From the NCBI GenBank assembly GCA_030533445.1, contig CM060068.1, positions 48,576,453-48,640,452 on the forward strand: DNA of 64,000 bases, given 5' to 3'. The notes under the pieces are model-generated. The model saw only the letters and a program-made list of their open reading frames with translations, had not been told where the DNA came from and ran no database searches. This DNA is from Cyprinodon diabolis. Lineage: Eukaryota; Chordata; Actinopteri; Cyprinodontiformes; Cyprinodontidae. A program made the translations under genes and the position numbers. Within the stretch, counting starts at the first letter, position 1. Every line of letters begins with the position of its first letter. Positions 21,012-33,900 of the stretch are shown one piece after another.

Positions 21012-24000
21012 CCTGTCAGGGCCCCCGGGGTTCAGGGCTTTCTATCAGGGGTCAGGGCCGCAGCAGGGGTCAGGGCTTCCTATCGGGGGTTGGGGCCCCA
21101 GCAGGGGTCAGGGCTTCCTATCGGGGGTTGGGGCCCCATCGGGCGTCAGGGCTTCCTATCGGGGGTTGGGGCCCCAGCAGGGGTCAGGGCTTTCTATTGG
21201 GTGTCAGGGCCGCAGCAGGGGTCATGGCCATAGCAGGGGTCAGGGCTTCCTATCGGGGGTCAGGGCTGCAGCAGGGGTCATGGCCATAGCAGGGGTCAGG
21301 GCTTCCTATCGGGGGTCAGGGCTGCAGCAGGGGTCAGGGCTTTCTATCGGGGGTCAAGGCCCCATCGGAGGTCAGGGCCCCAGCAGTGGTCAGGGCTGCA
21401 GCAGGGGTCAGGGCTTCCTATCGGGGGTCAGGGCTGCAGCAGGGGTCAGGGCTTTCTATCGGGGGTCAAGGCCCCATCGGAGGTCAGGGCCCCAGCAGTG
21501 GTCAGGGCTGCAGCAGGGGTCAGGGCTTCCTATCGGGGGTCAGGGCCCCAGTAGGGGTCATGGCCCCAGCAGGGGTCAGGGCTTCCTATCAGGGTTCAGG
21601 GCCGCAGCAGAGATCAGGGCTTCCTATTGGGGGTCAGGGCCCCAGCAGGGGTCAGGGCTTTCTATTGGGTGTCAGGGCCACAGCAGGGGTCATGGCCATA
21701 GCAGGGGTCAGTGCTTCCTATCGGGGGTCAGGGCTGCAGCAGGGGTCATGGCCATAGCAGGGGTCAGGGCTTCCTATCGGGGGTCAGGGCTTCAGCAGGG
21801 GTCAGGGCTTTCTATCGGGGGTCAAGGCCCCAGCAGGGGTCAGGGCTTCCTATCGGGGGTCAGGGCTTCCTATCGGGGGTCAGGGCCCCAGCAGGGGTCA
21901 GGGCTTCCTATCGGGGGTCAGGGCCCCAGCAGGGGTCAGGGCTTCCTATCGGGGGTTGGGGCCCCATCGGGGGTCAGGGCTTCCTATCGGGTGTCAGGGC
22001 CGCAGCAGGGGACATGGCCATAGCAGGGGTCAGGGCTTCCTATCGGGGGTCAGGGCTGCAGCAGGGGTCATGGCCATAGCAGGGGTCAGGGCTTCCTATC
22101 GGGGGTCAGGGCTGCAGCAGGGGTCAGGGCTTTCTATCGGGGGTCAAGGCCCCATCGGAGGTCAGGGCCCCAGCAGTGGTCAGGGCTGCAGCAGGGGTCA
22201 GGGCTTCCTATCGGGGGTCAGGGCCCCAGCAGGGGTCATGGCCCCAGCAGGGGTCAGGGCTTCCTATCAGGGTTCAGGGCCGCAGCAGAGATCAGGGCTT
22301 CCTATCGGGGGTCAGGGCCCCAGCAGGGGTCAGGGCTTTCTATTGGGTGTCAGGGCCACAGCAGGGGTCATGGCCTTAGCAGGGGTCAGGGCTTCCTATC
22401 GGGGGTCAGGGCTGCAGCAGGGGTCATGGCCATAGCAGGGGTCAGGGCTTCCTATCGGGGGTCAGGGCTTCAGCAGGGGTCAGGGCTTTCTATCGGGGGT
22501 CAAGGCCCCAGCAGGGGTCAGGGCTTCCTATCGGGGGTCAGGGCTTCCTATCGGGGGTCAGGGCCCCAGCAGGGGTCAGGGCTTCCTATCGGGGGTCAGG
22601 GCTTCCTATCAGGGTTCAGGGCCACAGCAGGGATCAGGGCGTCCTATCGGGGGTCAGGGCCCCAGCAGGGGTCAGGGCTTTCTATTGGGTGTCAGGGCCG
22701 CAGCAGGGGTCATGGCCATAGCAAGGGTCAGGGCTTCCTATCGGGGGCCAGGGCTGCAGCAGGGGTCATGGCCATAGCAGGGGTCAGGGCTTCCTATCGG
22801 GGGTCAGGGCTGCAGCAGGGGTCAGGGCTTTCTATCGGGGGTCAACGTCCCATTGGAGGTCAGGGCCCCAGCAGGGATCAGGGCTGCAGCAGGGGTCCGG
22901 GCTTCCTATCGGGGGTCAGGGCCCCAGCAGGGGTCAGGGCCCCAGCAGGGGTCAGGGCTTCCTATCAGGGTTGAGGGCCGCAGCAGGGGTCAGGGCTTCC
23001 TATCGGGGGTCAGGGCCCCATCAGGGGTCAGGGCTTCCTATCGGGGGTTGGGGCCCCATTGGGGGTCAGGGCTTCCTATCGGGGGTTGGGGCCCCAGGAG
23101 GGGTCATGGCCCCAGCAGGGGTCAGGGCTTCCTATCAGGGTTCAGGGCCGCAGCAGGGATCAGGGCTTCCTATCGGGGGCAGGGCCCCAGCAGGGGTCAG
23201 GGCTTTCTATTGGGTGTCAGGGATGCAGCAGGGGTCATGGCCATAGCAGGGGTCAGGGCTTCCTATCGGGGGTCAGGGCTGCAGCAGGGGTCATGGCCAT
23301 AGCAGGGGTCAGGGCACCTATCGGGGGTCAGGGCTTCAGCAGGGGTCAGGTCATTCTATTGGGGGTCAAGGCCCTAGCAGGGGTCAGGGCTTCCTATCGG
23401 GGGTCAGGCCTTCCTATCGGGGGTCAGGGCCCCGGCAGGGGTCATGGCCCCAACAGGGGTCAGGGCTTCCTATCAGGGTTCAGGGCCGCAGCAGAGATCA
23501 GTGCTTCCTATCGGGGGTCAGGGCCCCAGCAGGGGTCAGGGCTTTCTATTGGGTGTCAGGGCCGCAGCAGGGGTCATGGCTATAGCAGGGGTCAGGGCTT
23601 CCTATCGGGGGTCAGGGCTGCAGCAGGGGTCAGGGCCCCAGCAGGGGTCAGGGCTTCCTATCAGGGTTGAGGGCCCCAGCAGGGGTCAGGGCTTCCTATC
23701 AGGGTTCAGGGCCGCAGCAGAGATCAGTGCTTCCTATCGGGGGTCAGGGCCCCAGCAGGGGTCAGGGCTTTCTATTGGGTGTCAGGGCCGCAGCAGGGGT
23801 CATGGCTATAGCAGGGGTCAGGGCTTCCTATCGGGGGTCAGGGCCCCAGCAGGGGTCAGGGCCCCAGCAGGGGTCAGGGCTTCCTATCAGGGTTGAGGGC
23901 CGCAGCAGGGGTCAGGGCTTCCTATCGGGGGTCAGGGCCCCATCAGGGGTCAGGGCTTCCTATCGGGGGTTGGGGCCCCATCGGGGGTCAGGGCTTCCTA

Positions 24001-24728
24001 TCGGGGGTTGGGGCCCCAGGAGGGGTCATGGCCCCAGCAGGGGTCAGGGCTTCCTATCAGGGTTCAGGGCCGCAGCAGGGATCAGGGCTTCCTATCGGGG
24101 GTCAGGGCCCCAGCAGGGGTCAGGGCTTTCTATTGGGTGTCAGGGATGCAGCAGGGGTCATGGCCATAGCAGGGGTCAGGGCTTCCTATCGGGGGTCAGG
24201 GCTTCAGCAGGGGTCAGGGCTTTCTATCAGGGGTCAAGGCCCCAGCAGGGGTCAGGGCTTCCTATCGGGGGTCAGGGCTTCCTATTGGGGGTCAGGGCCC
24301 CAGCAGGGGTCAGGGCTTCCTATCGGGGATCAGGGCTTCCTATCAGGGTTCAGGGCCGCAGCAGGGATCAGGACTTCCTATCGGGGGTCAGGGCCCCAGC
24401 AGGGGTCAGGGCTTTCTATTGGGTGTCAGGGCCGCAGCAGGGGTCATGGCCATAGCAAGGGTCAGGGCTTCCTATCGGGGGTAAGGGCTGCAGCAGGGGT
24501 CATGGCCATAGCAGGGGTCAGGGCTTCCTATCGGGGGTCAGGGCTGCAGCAGGGGTCAGGGCTTTCTATCGGGGGTCAAGGCCCCATCGGAGGTCAGGGC
24601 CCCAGCAGGGATCAGGGCTGCAGCAGGGGTCAGGGCTTCCTATCGGGGGTCAGGGCCCCAGCAGGGGTCAGGGCTTCCTATCAGGGTTCAGGGCCGCAGC
24701 AGGGGTCAGGGCTTCCTATCGGGGTCAG

Positions 24729-26479
24729 GGCCCCATCGTGGGTCAGGGCTTCCTATCGGGGGTTGGGGCCCCATCGGGGGTCAGGGCTTCCTATCGGGGG
24801 TTGGGACCCCAGCAGGGGTCATGGCCCCAGCAGGGGTCAAGACTTCCTATCAGGGTTCAGGGCCGCAGCTGGGATCAGGGCTTCCTATCGGGGGTCAGGG
24901 CCCCAGCAGGGGTCAGGGCTTTCTATTGGGTGTCAGGGCCGCAGCAGGGGTCATGGCCATAGCAGGGGTCAGGGCTTCCTATCGGGGGTCAGGGCTTCAG
25001 CAGGGGTCAGGGCTTCCTATCGGGGGTCAAGGCTCCAGCAGGGGTCAGGGCTTCCTATCGGGGGTCAGGGCTTCCTATCGGGGGTCAGGGCCCCAGCAGG
25101 GGTCAGGGCTTCCTATCGGGGGTCAGGGCCCCAGCAGGGGTCAGGGCTTTCTATTGGGTGTCAGGGCCGCAGCAGGGGTCATGGCCATAGCAGGGGTCAG
25201 GGCTTCCTATCGGGGGTCAGGGCTGCAGCAGGGGTCATGGCCATAGCAGGGGTCAGGGCTTCCTATCGGGGGTCAGGGCTGCAGCAGGGGTCAGGGTTTT
25301 CTATCGGGGGTCAAGGCCCCATCGGAGGTCAGGGCCCCAGCAGGGGTCAGGGCTGCAGCAGGGGTCAGGGCTTCCTATCGGGGGTCAGGGCCCCAGCAGG
25401 GGTCAGGGCTTCCTATCGGGGGTCAGGGCTTCCTATCAGGGTTCAGAGCCGCAGCAGGGATCAGGGCGTCCTATCGGGGGTCAGGGCCCCAGCAGGGGTC
25501 AGGGCTTCCTATCGGGGGTCAGGGCCCCAGCAGGGGTCAGGGCTTTCTATTGGGTGTCAGGGCCGCAGCAGGGGTCATGGCCATAGCAGGGGTCAGGGCT
25601 TCCTATCGGGGTCAGGGCTGCAGCAGGGGTCAGGGTTTTCTATCGGGGGTCAAGGCCCCATCGGAGGTCAGGGCCCCAGCAGGGGTCAGGGCTGCAGCAG
25701 GGGTCAGGGCTTCCTATCGGGGGTCAGGGCCCCAGCAGGGGTCAGGGCTTCCTATCGGGGGTCAAGGCTTCCTATCAGGGTTCAGGGCCGCAGCAGGGAT
25801 CAGGGCGTCCTATCGGGGGTCAGGGCCGCAGCAAGGGTGAGGGCTTTCTATTGAGTGTCAGGGCCGCAGCAGGGGTCATGGCCATAGCAAGGGTCAGGGC
25901 TTCCTATCGGGGTTCAGGGCTGCAACAGGGGTCATGGCCATAGCAGGGGTCAGGACTTCCTATCGGGGGTCAAGGCCCCATCGGAGATCAGGGCCCCAGC
26001 AGGGGTCAGGGCTGCAGCAGGGGTCAGGGCTTCCTATCGGGGGTCAGAGCTGCAGCAGGGGTCAGGGCCCCAGCAGGGGTCAGGGCTTCCTATCAGGGTT
26101 CAGGGCCGCAGCAGGGATCAGGGCTTCCTATCAGGGGTCAGGGCCCCAGCAGGGGTCAGGGCTTTCTATTGGGTGTCAGGGCCGCAGCAGGGGTCATGGC
26201 CATAGCAGGGGTCAGGGCTTCCTATCGGGGGTCAGGGCTGCAGCAGGGGTCATGGCCATAGCAGGGGTCAGGGCTTCCTATCGGGGGTCAGGGCTGCAGC
26301 AGGGGTCAGGGCTTTCTATCGGGGGTCAAGGCCCCATCGGAGGTCAGGGCCCCAGCAGGGGTCAGGGCTGCAGCAGGGGTCAGGGCCCCAGCAGGGGTCA
26401 GGGCTTCCTATCGGGGGTCAGGGCTTCCTATCAGGGTTCAGGGCCGCAGCAGGGATCAGGGCTTTCTATCGGGGGTCAA
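24729..26479 (+). repeat. 1,751-bp higher-order unit, copy 1
   Basis: The first of two tandem, nearly identical blocks in the G-rich array. Many landmarks recur at exactly +1,751 (for example 24,821/26,572, 25,550/27,301 and 25,934/27,685). I noticed one substitution: ggccgcagc near 25,561 against ggctgcagc near 27,312. Confidence 0.9.
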
Positions 26480-28230
26480 GGCCCCATCGTGGGTCAGGGC
26501 TTCCTATCGGGGGTTGGGGCCCCATCGGGGGTCAGGGCTTCCTATCGGGGGTTGGGACCCCAGCAGGGGTCATGGCCCCAGCAGGGGTCAAGACTTCCTA
26601 TCAGGGTTCAGGGCCGCAGCTGGGATCAGGGCTTCCTATCGGGGGTCAGGGCCCCAGCAGGGGTCAGGGCTTTCTATTGGGTGTCAGGGCCGCAGCAGGG
26701 GTCATGGCCATAGCAGGGGTCAGGGCTTCCTATCGGGGGTCAGGGCTTCAGCAGGGGTCAGGGCTTCCTATCGGGGGTCAAGGCTCCAGCAGGGGTCAGG
26801 GCTTCCTATCGGGGGTCAGGGCTTCCTATCGGGGGTCAGGGCCCCAGCAGGGGTCAGGGCTTCCTATCGGGGGTCAGGGCCCCAGCAGGGGTCAGGGCTT
26901 TCTATTGGGTGTCAGGGCCGCAGCAGGGGTCATGGCCATAGCAGGGGTCAGGGCTTCCTATCGGGGGTCAGGGCTGCAGCAGGGGTCATGGCCATAGCAG
27001 GGGTCAGGGCTTCCTATCGGGGGTCAGGGCTGCAGCAGGGGTCAGGGTTTTCTATCGGGGGTCAAGGCCCCATCGGAGGTCAGGGCCCCAGCAGGGGTCA
27101 GGGCTGCAGCAGGGGTCAGGGCTTCCTATCGGGGGTCAGGGCCCCAGCAGGGGTCAGGGCTTCCTATCGGGGGTCAGGGCTTCCTATCAGGGTTCAGAGC
27201 CGCAGCAGGGATCAGGGCGTCCTATCGGGGGTCAGGGCCCCAGCAGGGGTCAGGGCTTCCTATCGGGGGTCAGGGCCCCAGCAGGGGTCAGGGCTTTCTA
27301 TTGGGTGTCAGGGCTGCAGCAGGGGTCATGGCCATAGCAGGGGTCAGGGCTTCCTATCGGGGTCAGGGCTGCAGCAGGGGTCAGGGTTTTCTATCGGGGG
27401 TCAAGGCCCCATCGGAGGTCAGGGCCCCAGCAGGGGTCAGGGCTGCAGCAGGGGTCAGGGCTTCCTATCGGGGGTCAGGGCCCCAGCAGGGGTCAGGGCT
27501 TCCTATCGGGGGTCAAGGCTTCCTATCAGGGTTCAGGGCCGCAGCAGGGATCAGGGCGTCCTATCGGGGGTCAGGGCCGCAGCAAGGGTGAGGGCTTTCT
27601 ATTGAGTGTCAGGGCCGCAGCAGGGGTCATGGCCATAGCAAGGGTCAGGGCTTCCTATCGGGGTTCAGGGCTGCAACAGGGGTCATGGCCATAGCAGGGG
27701 TCAGGACTTCCTATCGGGGGTCAAGGCCCCATCGGAGATCAGGGCCCCAGCAGGGGTCAGGGCTGCAGCAGGGGTCAGGGCTTCCTATCGGGGGTCAGAG
27801 CTGCAGCAGGGGTCAGGGCCCCAGCAGGGGTCAGGGCTTCCTATCAGGGTTCAGGGCCGCAGCAGGGATCAGGGCTTCCTATCAGGGGTCAGGGCCCCAG
27901 CAGGGGTCAGGGCTTTCTATTGGGTGTCAGGGCCGCAGCAGGGGTCATGGCCATAGCAGGGGTCAGGGCTTCCTATCGGGGGTCAGGGCTGCAGCAGGGG
28001 TCATGGCCATAGCAGGGGTCAGGGCTTCCTATCGGGGGTCAGGGCTGCAGCAGGGGTCAGGGCTTTCTATCGGGGGTCAAGGCCCCATCGGAGGTCAGGG
28101 CCCCAGCAGGGGTCAGGGCTGCAGCAGGGGTCAGGGCCCCAGCAGGGGTCAGGGCTTCCTATCGGGGGTCAGGGCTTCCTATCAGGGTTCAGGGCCGCAG
28201 CAGGGATCAGGGCTTTCTATCGGGGGTCAA
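26480..28230 (+). repeat. 1,751-bp higher-order unit, copy 2
   Basis: The second copy of the block at 24,729-26,479. Similarity fades just after 28,230, where ccccatcgtggg in the first copy is replaced by ccccatcggagg. Confidence 0.88.
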
Positions 28231-28639
28231 GGCCCCATCGGAGGTCAGGGCCCCAGCAGGGTCAGGGCTTCCTATCGGGGGTCAGGGCCCCAGCAGGGAT
28301 CAGGGCTTCCTATCGGGGGTCAGGGCCCCAGCAGGGGTCAGGGCTTTCTATTGGGTGTCAGGGCTGCAGCAGGGGTCATGGCCGTAGCAGGGGTCAGGGC
28401 TGCAGCAGGGGTCATGGCCGTAGCAGGGGTCAGGGCTTCCTATCGGGGGTCAGGGCTGCAGCAGGGGTCAGGGCTTTCTATCGGGGGTCAAGGCCCCATC
28501 GGAGGTCAGGGCCCCAGCAGGGGTTAGGGCTGCAGCAGGGGTCAGGGCTTCCTATCGGGGGTCAGGGCCCCAGAAGGGGTCAGGGCCCCAGATGGTTGAG
28601 ATATCATCTGATCCCAGATGACTGACAGCCAGGAAGATC

Positions 28640-28905
28640 TAACAGGTAAATATCTGTTCTGGTAGATGTGGTGCTGCTGACCACCTCTACAGCTGAGCTG
28701 TTGATGAGCAGTGGAGCGTGGTTAGGCCGCTTCTTCCTGAAGTCCACCATGATCTCCTTGGTCTTCTCCGCCTTCAGGATCAGGCTGTTATCTCTGCACC
28801 ACCAGCTGCTCCACCTCCTCTCTGTAGTCCAGGTCGTTGTCGTCTCTGATGAGGCCCACCATCCTGAGGGACTCCATCATTTAGGGCTCCTGCCACAGAG
28901 CATCG
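28640..28905 (-). pseudogene. LINE reverse-transcriptase relic (Rex1-like type)
   Basis: The minus strand reads MVGLIRDDNDLDYREEVEQL, then after a one-base shift WCRDNSLILKAEKTKEIMVD, then FRKKRPNHAPLLINSSAVEV. This is the RT region just after the YxDD box in Rex1/CR1-like fish LINEs (loss of one base, then the K-TKE-VDFR block). The fragment is under 270 bases, has no start and is flanked by the minisatellite end. It belongs to a different family from the LINEs at 1-4.5 kb and 55-61 kb. Confidence 0.7.
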
Positions 28906-28919
28906 CTGATCCAGATTAA

Positions 28920-30240
28920 TAGAAACCAACCTAAGATACAGAGCTGCAATGTAGAGTCTATAGAGTCAAACAATAATCAGTTTCTCTTGAATCAACTGTT
29001 AGAAGATGCTAAAAAATCTTCCTGGATGGGAAGAGAAACGTCCTCAAACTGGGAAACTAAGTCCAGTGGATTGATTTTAATGTTTTGGAGCTTTTAGACG
29101 TATATCATTGAATACTCTAAGCGACGCCCACCTTTAAAACCTGACTGGAACTTCTCAGATATGTTGTTTTATAAGACTGAAGGTAAATGAAAACAATCTT
29201 CTCCAAGACTTTGGGTAAAAGAACTAGATCACTGGGATCTAAGTTCAGCTTTTGAAGAAGGCAGCCGGGATGTCCATTCTAAAGAGAAACAGCCATTGAG
29301 GTTAGAATATATGGACTAATGTGGCAGACATCTTTAAATAACAGCCGAGTCAAGGAACTGAGTCAGTCCCTGGAGGAACTGACAGGGCCGCTAAGGGCTG
29401 AAATGAATCAGCAAAGAGATAAAAAAAAACATCAAGAGGATCAACAGAACCTGAGAGGGCAGGAGTACTCGAAGGGTTAATGCATTTCAGTCAGAAGCAA
29501 AAACTGAGTTCACATTATTCTGATCATCAATCAGCCATTTTTCCAGCGCCTCTCCGTCCGCCTGCAGGCTGGCCTGAGGGCAGCTGCCTCAAACGAGGCT
29601 CTGAGTTCGTCTTCTTCATGGTTTTAAGAGGAGCTGTGGAGTTCAGGATTTATGCACAAGGCCATAAACGGAGTAGTAAGAGCATCGACATCAGTGTTAG
29701 AAACAGGCGGTAAAAAATCAGTGAACAGCACTAGTTCAGGCAATCCTACGAGAACCTTCAGACCTTCTACAGTTATTAACCTCTTAGGTCAGAGATATAA
29801 TCTAAAACCAAACAGGTGATCAGAAATACTTGTCTGACAGACTTGAACCAGGAGAGAGATGAAGGTCCAGATGATGGCCTTCTTATCATGAGTCCGGCCA
29901 AAATTCAAAGAATCGTCCGTTTTAGAAAGTCCTTTCAACATGGTTTGTCTTTGCAGCTACAGGTATAATTAAATCTTCTACGATAATGATATTTTAAGGC
30001 AATGGCAGCCATAGAGTCAGTAAATCCAGACATAAAGTCCTTATTAAGCTTTGGAGGATAGTTTGATTGATGAGTGTTAAACTGATTCCTTCCTTCAATC
30101 CCACAGCAGCATGAGAGGATTTATAAGTCATGGCAGCCTGTGTGTAATCCTGTAAATAATCCTGTTTAATTTTTAGGTAACGAGGCGACGTTGTTGGTTT
30201 GATGATTTGCTTCCACTTCTGCTCCATCAGCAATCAGCCC
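28920..30240 (-). pseudogene. Heavily decayed L2-like LINE, antisense
   Basis: Several collinear but frame-broken pieces are visible on the minus strand. Near 30,030-29,960 is a stretch like NKDFMSGFTDSMAAIALKYH, and near 29,960-29,800 are remnants of the APE block (CKDKP, then LSPGSS and a SDxxF-like end). Near 29,240-29,150 is LDPSDLVLLPKVLEKIVF, the RT finger block normally reading [17 protein letters not shown]. Near 29,010-28,990 is LLTVDSRE. The order APE then RT on the minus strand fits one old element. No frame is long enough to encode anything. Confidence 0.55.
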
Positions 30241-30794
30241 TATGCCTCCAGGTGTTTCTGAACAGCGCCGGTGTTACGCCTGGTACAGCTAGAAGATGCA
30301 TTAACCCCCAAAATGAGTCCAGATTAAAGACTTTCATTAGAAAACAGTCAGATTAGTTTCTACTGTATTCCATGCAATTCAGTCCTCCACCACCACAATG
30401 AGGGAAAAGAAAAAGGAAACAAAAAAACTGATTATTTGCGCACACGCAGTACCAACACTGAACCACTAGGGGCCCCGCAGGCATGGATGGACTGGGAATC
30501 CAGGGCTGATGGCCAGCCTCATTCATTACTTCATCAGCTCGTTATCTCAAGAAATCAATAACTGTTTTCTCCTGATTACGAGATAGTTCTGTCGTTATCA
30601 CCAGAAGGCAAAGAAAAAAAAGTAGAGTATGGCCACTCTGGGCTTCTGTACTTTTGGACCATAAAAGTTTTCCTCTGTTTTACCTTCTCCAACCTTCTGC
30701 TAATTTGGTGCCATGTCTGCTCGTTGGCTGCAGGTTCTTACAGAGCTGAGGATGCTGCATCTCCTTCTTTTTTCTTTACTAAAATGGAATATTG
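30241..30794. other. Unassigned sequence
   Basis: No coding frame, known repeat or RNA gene recognised. There are A-rich stretches around 30,410 and 30,620. Confidence 0.5.
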
Positions 30795-30840
30795 TTATGA
30801 TGTCAATTGCGCCATAGAAATAAACTGAATAGAATTGAAC
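30795..30840 (+). mobile_element. LINE 3'-tail scrap
   Basis: The bases gcgccatagaaataaactga followed by atagaattgaac match the end of the LINE 3' UTR at 60,880-60,915 and the scrap at 51,560-51,590. Only the terminal few tens of bases are recognisable. It ends about 90 bases before the 41-bp array begins. Confidence 0.55.
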
Positions 30841-30928
30841 AGTCTGTAGAGTTTTGACCAAGCTGGCTAACGTGCAATGAAAGCATCAATGCGCCTCCTG
30901 CTCTCGGCATGCATTAGGTTCCTGTCGT

Positions 30929-33900
30929 CTCTCTGGTTCTCTCCACATGAAGGCCTACTTCCTGTCGTCTCTCTGGTTCTGCTCCACATGAAGGCCTGCT
31001 TCCTGTCATCTCTGGTTCTGCTCCACATGAAGGCCTGCTTCCGGTCGTCTCTCTGGTTCTGCTCCACATGAAGATCTGCTTCCCGTCGTCTTTCTGGTTC
31101 TGCTCCACATGAAGGCCTACTTCCTGTCGTCTCTGGTTCTGCTCCACATGAAGGCCTGCTTCCTGTCATCTCTCTGGTTCTGCTCCACATGAAGGCCTAC
31201 TTCCTGTCGTCTCTGGTTCTGCTCCACATGAAGGCCTGCTTCCTGTCATCTCTCTGGTTCTGCTCCACATGAAGGCCTACTTCCTGTCGTCTCTGGTTCT
31301 GCTCCACATGAAGGCCTACTTCCTGTCGTCTCTCTGGTTCTGCTCCACATGAAGGCCTACTTCCTGTCGTCTCTGGTTCTGCTCCACATGAAGGCCTACT
31401 TCCTGTCGTCTCTCTGGTTCTGCTCCACATGAAGGCCTACTTCCTGTCGTCTCTCTGGTTCTGTTCCACATGAAGGCCTACTTCCTGTCGTCTCTCTGTT
31501 TCTGCTCCACATTAAGGCCTACTTCCTGTCGTCTCTGGTTCTCTCCACATGAAGGCCTGCTTCCTGTCGTCTCTCTGGTTCTGCTCCACATGAAGGCCTA
31601 CTTCCTGTCATCTCTGGTTCTACTCGACATGAAGGCCTACTTCCTGTCGTCTCTGGTTCTGCTCCACATGAAGGCCTGCTTCCTGTCGTCTCTCTGGTTC
31701 TCTCCACACGAAGGCCTACTTCCTGTCGTCTCTCTGGTTCTGCTCCACATGAAGGCCTGCTTCCTGTCGTCTCTCTGGTTCTGCTCCACATGAAGGCCTG
31801 CTTCCTGTCATCTCTGGTTCTGCTCCACATGAAGGCCTACTTCCTGTCATCTCTGGTTCTGCTCCACATGAAGGCCTACTTCCTGTCATATCTGGTTCTG
31901 CTCCACATGAAGGCCTGCTTCCTGTCATCTCTGGTTCTGCTCCACATGAAGGCCTGCTTCCTGTCGTCTATCTGGTTCCGCTCCACATGAAGGCCTGCTT
32001 CCTGTCGTCTCTCTGGTTCTCTCCACATGAAGGCCTACTTCCTGTCGTCTCTCTGGTTCCGCTCCACATGAAGGCCTACTTCCTGTCGTCTCTCTGGTTC
32101 CGCTCCACATGAAGGCCTGATTCCTGTCGTCTCTCTGGTTCTGCTCCACATGAAGGCCTGCTTCCTGTCGTTTCTCTGGTTCTGCTCCACATGAAGGCCT
32201 ACTTTCTGTCGTCTCGCTGGTTCCGCTCCACATGAAGGCATTCTTCCTGTCGTCTCTCTTGTTCCGCTCCACATGAAGGCCTACTTACTGTCATCTCTCT
32301 GGTTCCGCTCCACATGAAGGCCTACTTCCTGTCGTCTCTCTGGTTCTGCTCCACATGAAGGCCTGATTCCTGTCGTCTCTCTGGTTCTGCTCCACATGAA
32401 GGCCTGCTTCCTGTCGTTTCTCTGGTTTTGCTCCACATGAAGATCTGCTTCCCGTCGTCTTTCTGGTTCTGCTCCACATGAAGGCCTACTTCCTGTCGTC
32501 TCTGGTTCTGCTCCACATGAAGGCCTGCTTCCTGTCATCTCTCTGGTTCTGCTCCACATGAAGGCCTACTTCCTGTCGTCTCTGGTTCCGCTCCACATGA
32601 AGGCCTGCTTCCTGTCGTTTCTGGTTCCGCTCCACATGAAGGCCTGCTTCCTGTCGTTTCTCTGGTTCTGCTCCACATGAAGGCCTGCTTCCTGTTGTCT
32701 TTTCTGGTTCCGCTCCACATGAAGGCCTGCTTCCTGTCGTCTCTCTGGTTCTGCTCCACATGAAGGCCTGCTTCCTGTCGTCTCTCTGGTTCTGCTCCAC
32801 ATGAAGGCCTGCTTCCTGTCGTCTCTGGTTCTGCTCCACATGAAGGCCTACTTCCTGTCGTCTCTCTGGTTCTGCTCCACATGAAGGCCTACTTCCTGTC
32901 GTCTCTGGTTCTGCTCCACATGAAGGCCTACTTCCTGTCGTCTCTCTGGTTCTGCTCCACATGAAGGCCTACTTCCTGTCGTCTCTCTGGTTCTGCTCCA
33001 CATGAAGGCCTACTTCCTGTCGTCTCTCTGTTTCTGCTCCACATTAAGGCCTACTTCCTGTCGTCTCTGGTTCTCTCCACATGAAGGCCTGCTTCCTGTC
33101 GTCTCTCTGGTTCTGCTCCACATGAAGGCCTACTTCCTGTCATCTCTGGTTCTGCTCGACATGAAGGCCTACTTCCTGTCGTCTCTGGTTCTGCTCCACA
33201 TGAAGGCCTGCTTCCTGTCGTCTCTCTGGTTCTCTCCACATGAAGGCCTACTTCCTGTCGTCTCTCTGGTTCTGCTCCACATGAAGGCCTGCTTCCTGTC
33301 GTCTCTCTGGTTCTGCTCCACATGAAGGCCTGCTTCCTGTCATCTCTGGTTCTGTTCCACATGAAGGCCTACTTCCTGTCATCTCTGGTTCTGCTCCACA
33401 TGAAGGCCTACTTCCTGTCATATCTGGTTCTGCTCCACATGAAGGCCTGCTTCCTGTCATCTCTGGTTCTGCTCCACATGAAGGCCTGCTTCCTGTCGTC
33501 TCTCTGGTTCTGCTCCACATGAAGGCCTGCTTCCTGTCGTCTATCTGGTTCCGCTCCACATGAAGGCCTGCTTCCTGTCGTCTCTCTGGTTCTCTCCACA
33601 TGAAGGCCTACTTCCTGTCGTCTCTCTGGTTCCGCTCCACATGAAGGCCTACTTCCTGTCGTCTCTCTGGTTCCGCTCCACATGAAGGCCTGATTCCTGT
33701 CGTCTCTCTGGTTCTGCTCCACATGAAGGCCTGCTTCCTGTCGTTTCTCTGGTTCTGCTCCACATGAAGGCCTAATTCCTGTCGTCTCGCTGGTTCCGCT
33801 CCACATGAAGGCATTCTTCCTGTCGTCTCTCTTGTTCCGCTCCACATGAAGGCCTACTTACTGTCATCTCTCTGGTTCCGCTCCACAGGAAGGCCTACTT

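Larger units (their letters stand above)
21012..28591 (+). repeat. G-rich 19/20-bp minisatellite, about 390 units
   Basis: This array is built from a few related units that all begin gtcaggg or gtcatgg. They are gtcagggcttcctatcgggg (20), gtcagggccccagcagggg (19), gtcagggctgcagcagggg (19) and gtcatggccatagcagggg (19), with ttgggg and gtcaagg variants. Units alternate in short programmes that repeat at larger scales. The + strand has G runs of 3-5 about every 6-12 bases, so G-quadruplexes are plausible. No + frame meets frequent stops, giving Gly/Ser/Gln/Arg-rich frames up to 653 codons, which I regard as artefacts. Confidence 0.96.

Noticed and set aside
21004..28527. Long Gly/Ser/Arg/Gln-rich open frames up to 653 codons
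   Set aside because: They follow the 19/20-bp repeat, occur in all three + frames at once, and have no start context, splice sites or domain. They are a by-product of stop-free units.
21012..28591. Interstitial telomere sequence (TCAGGG-like words)
   Set aside because: TCAGGG occurs once per 19/20-bp unit and not as a hexamer tandem, so it is part of a different repeat.
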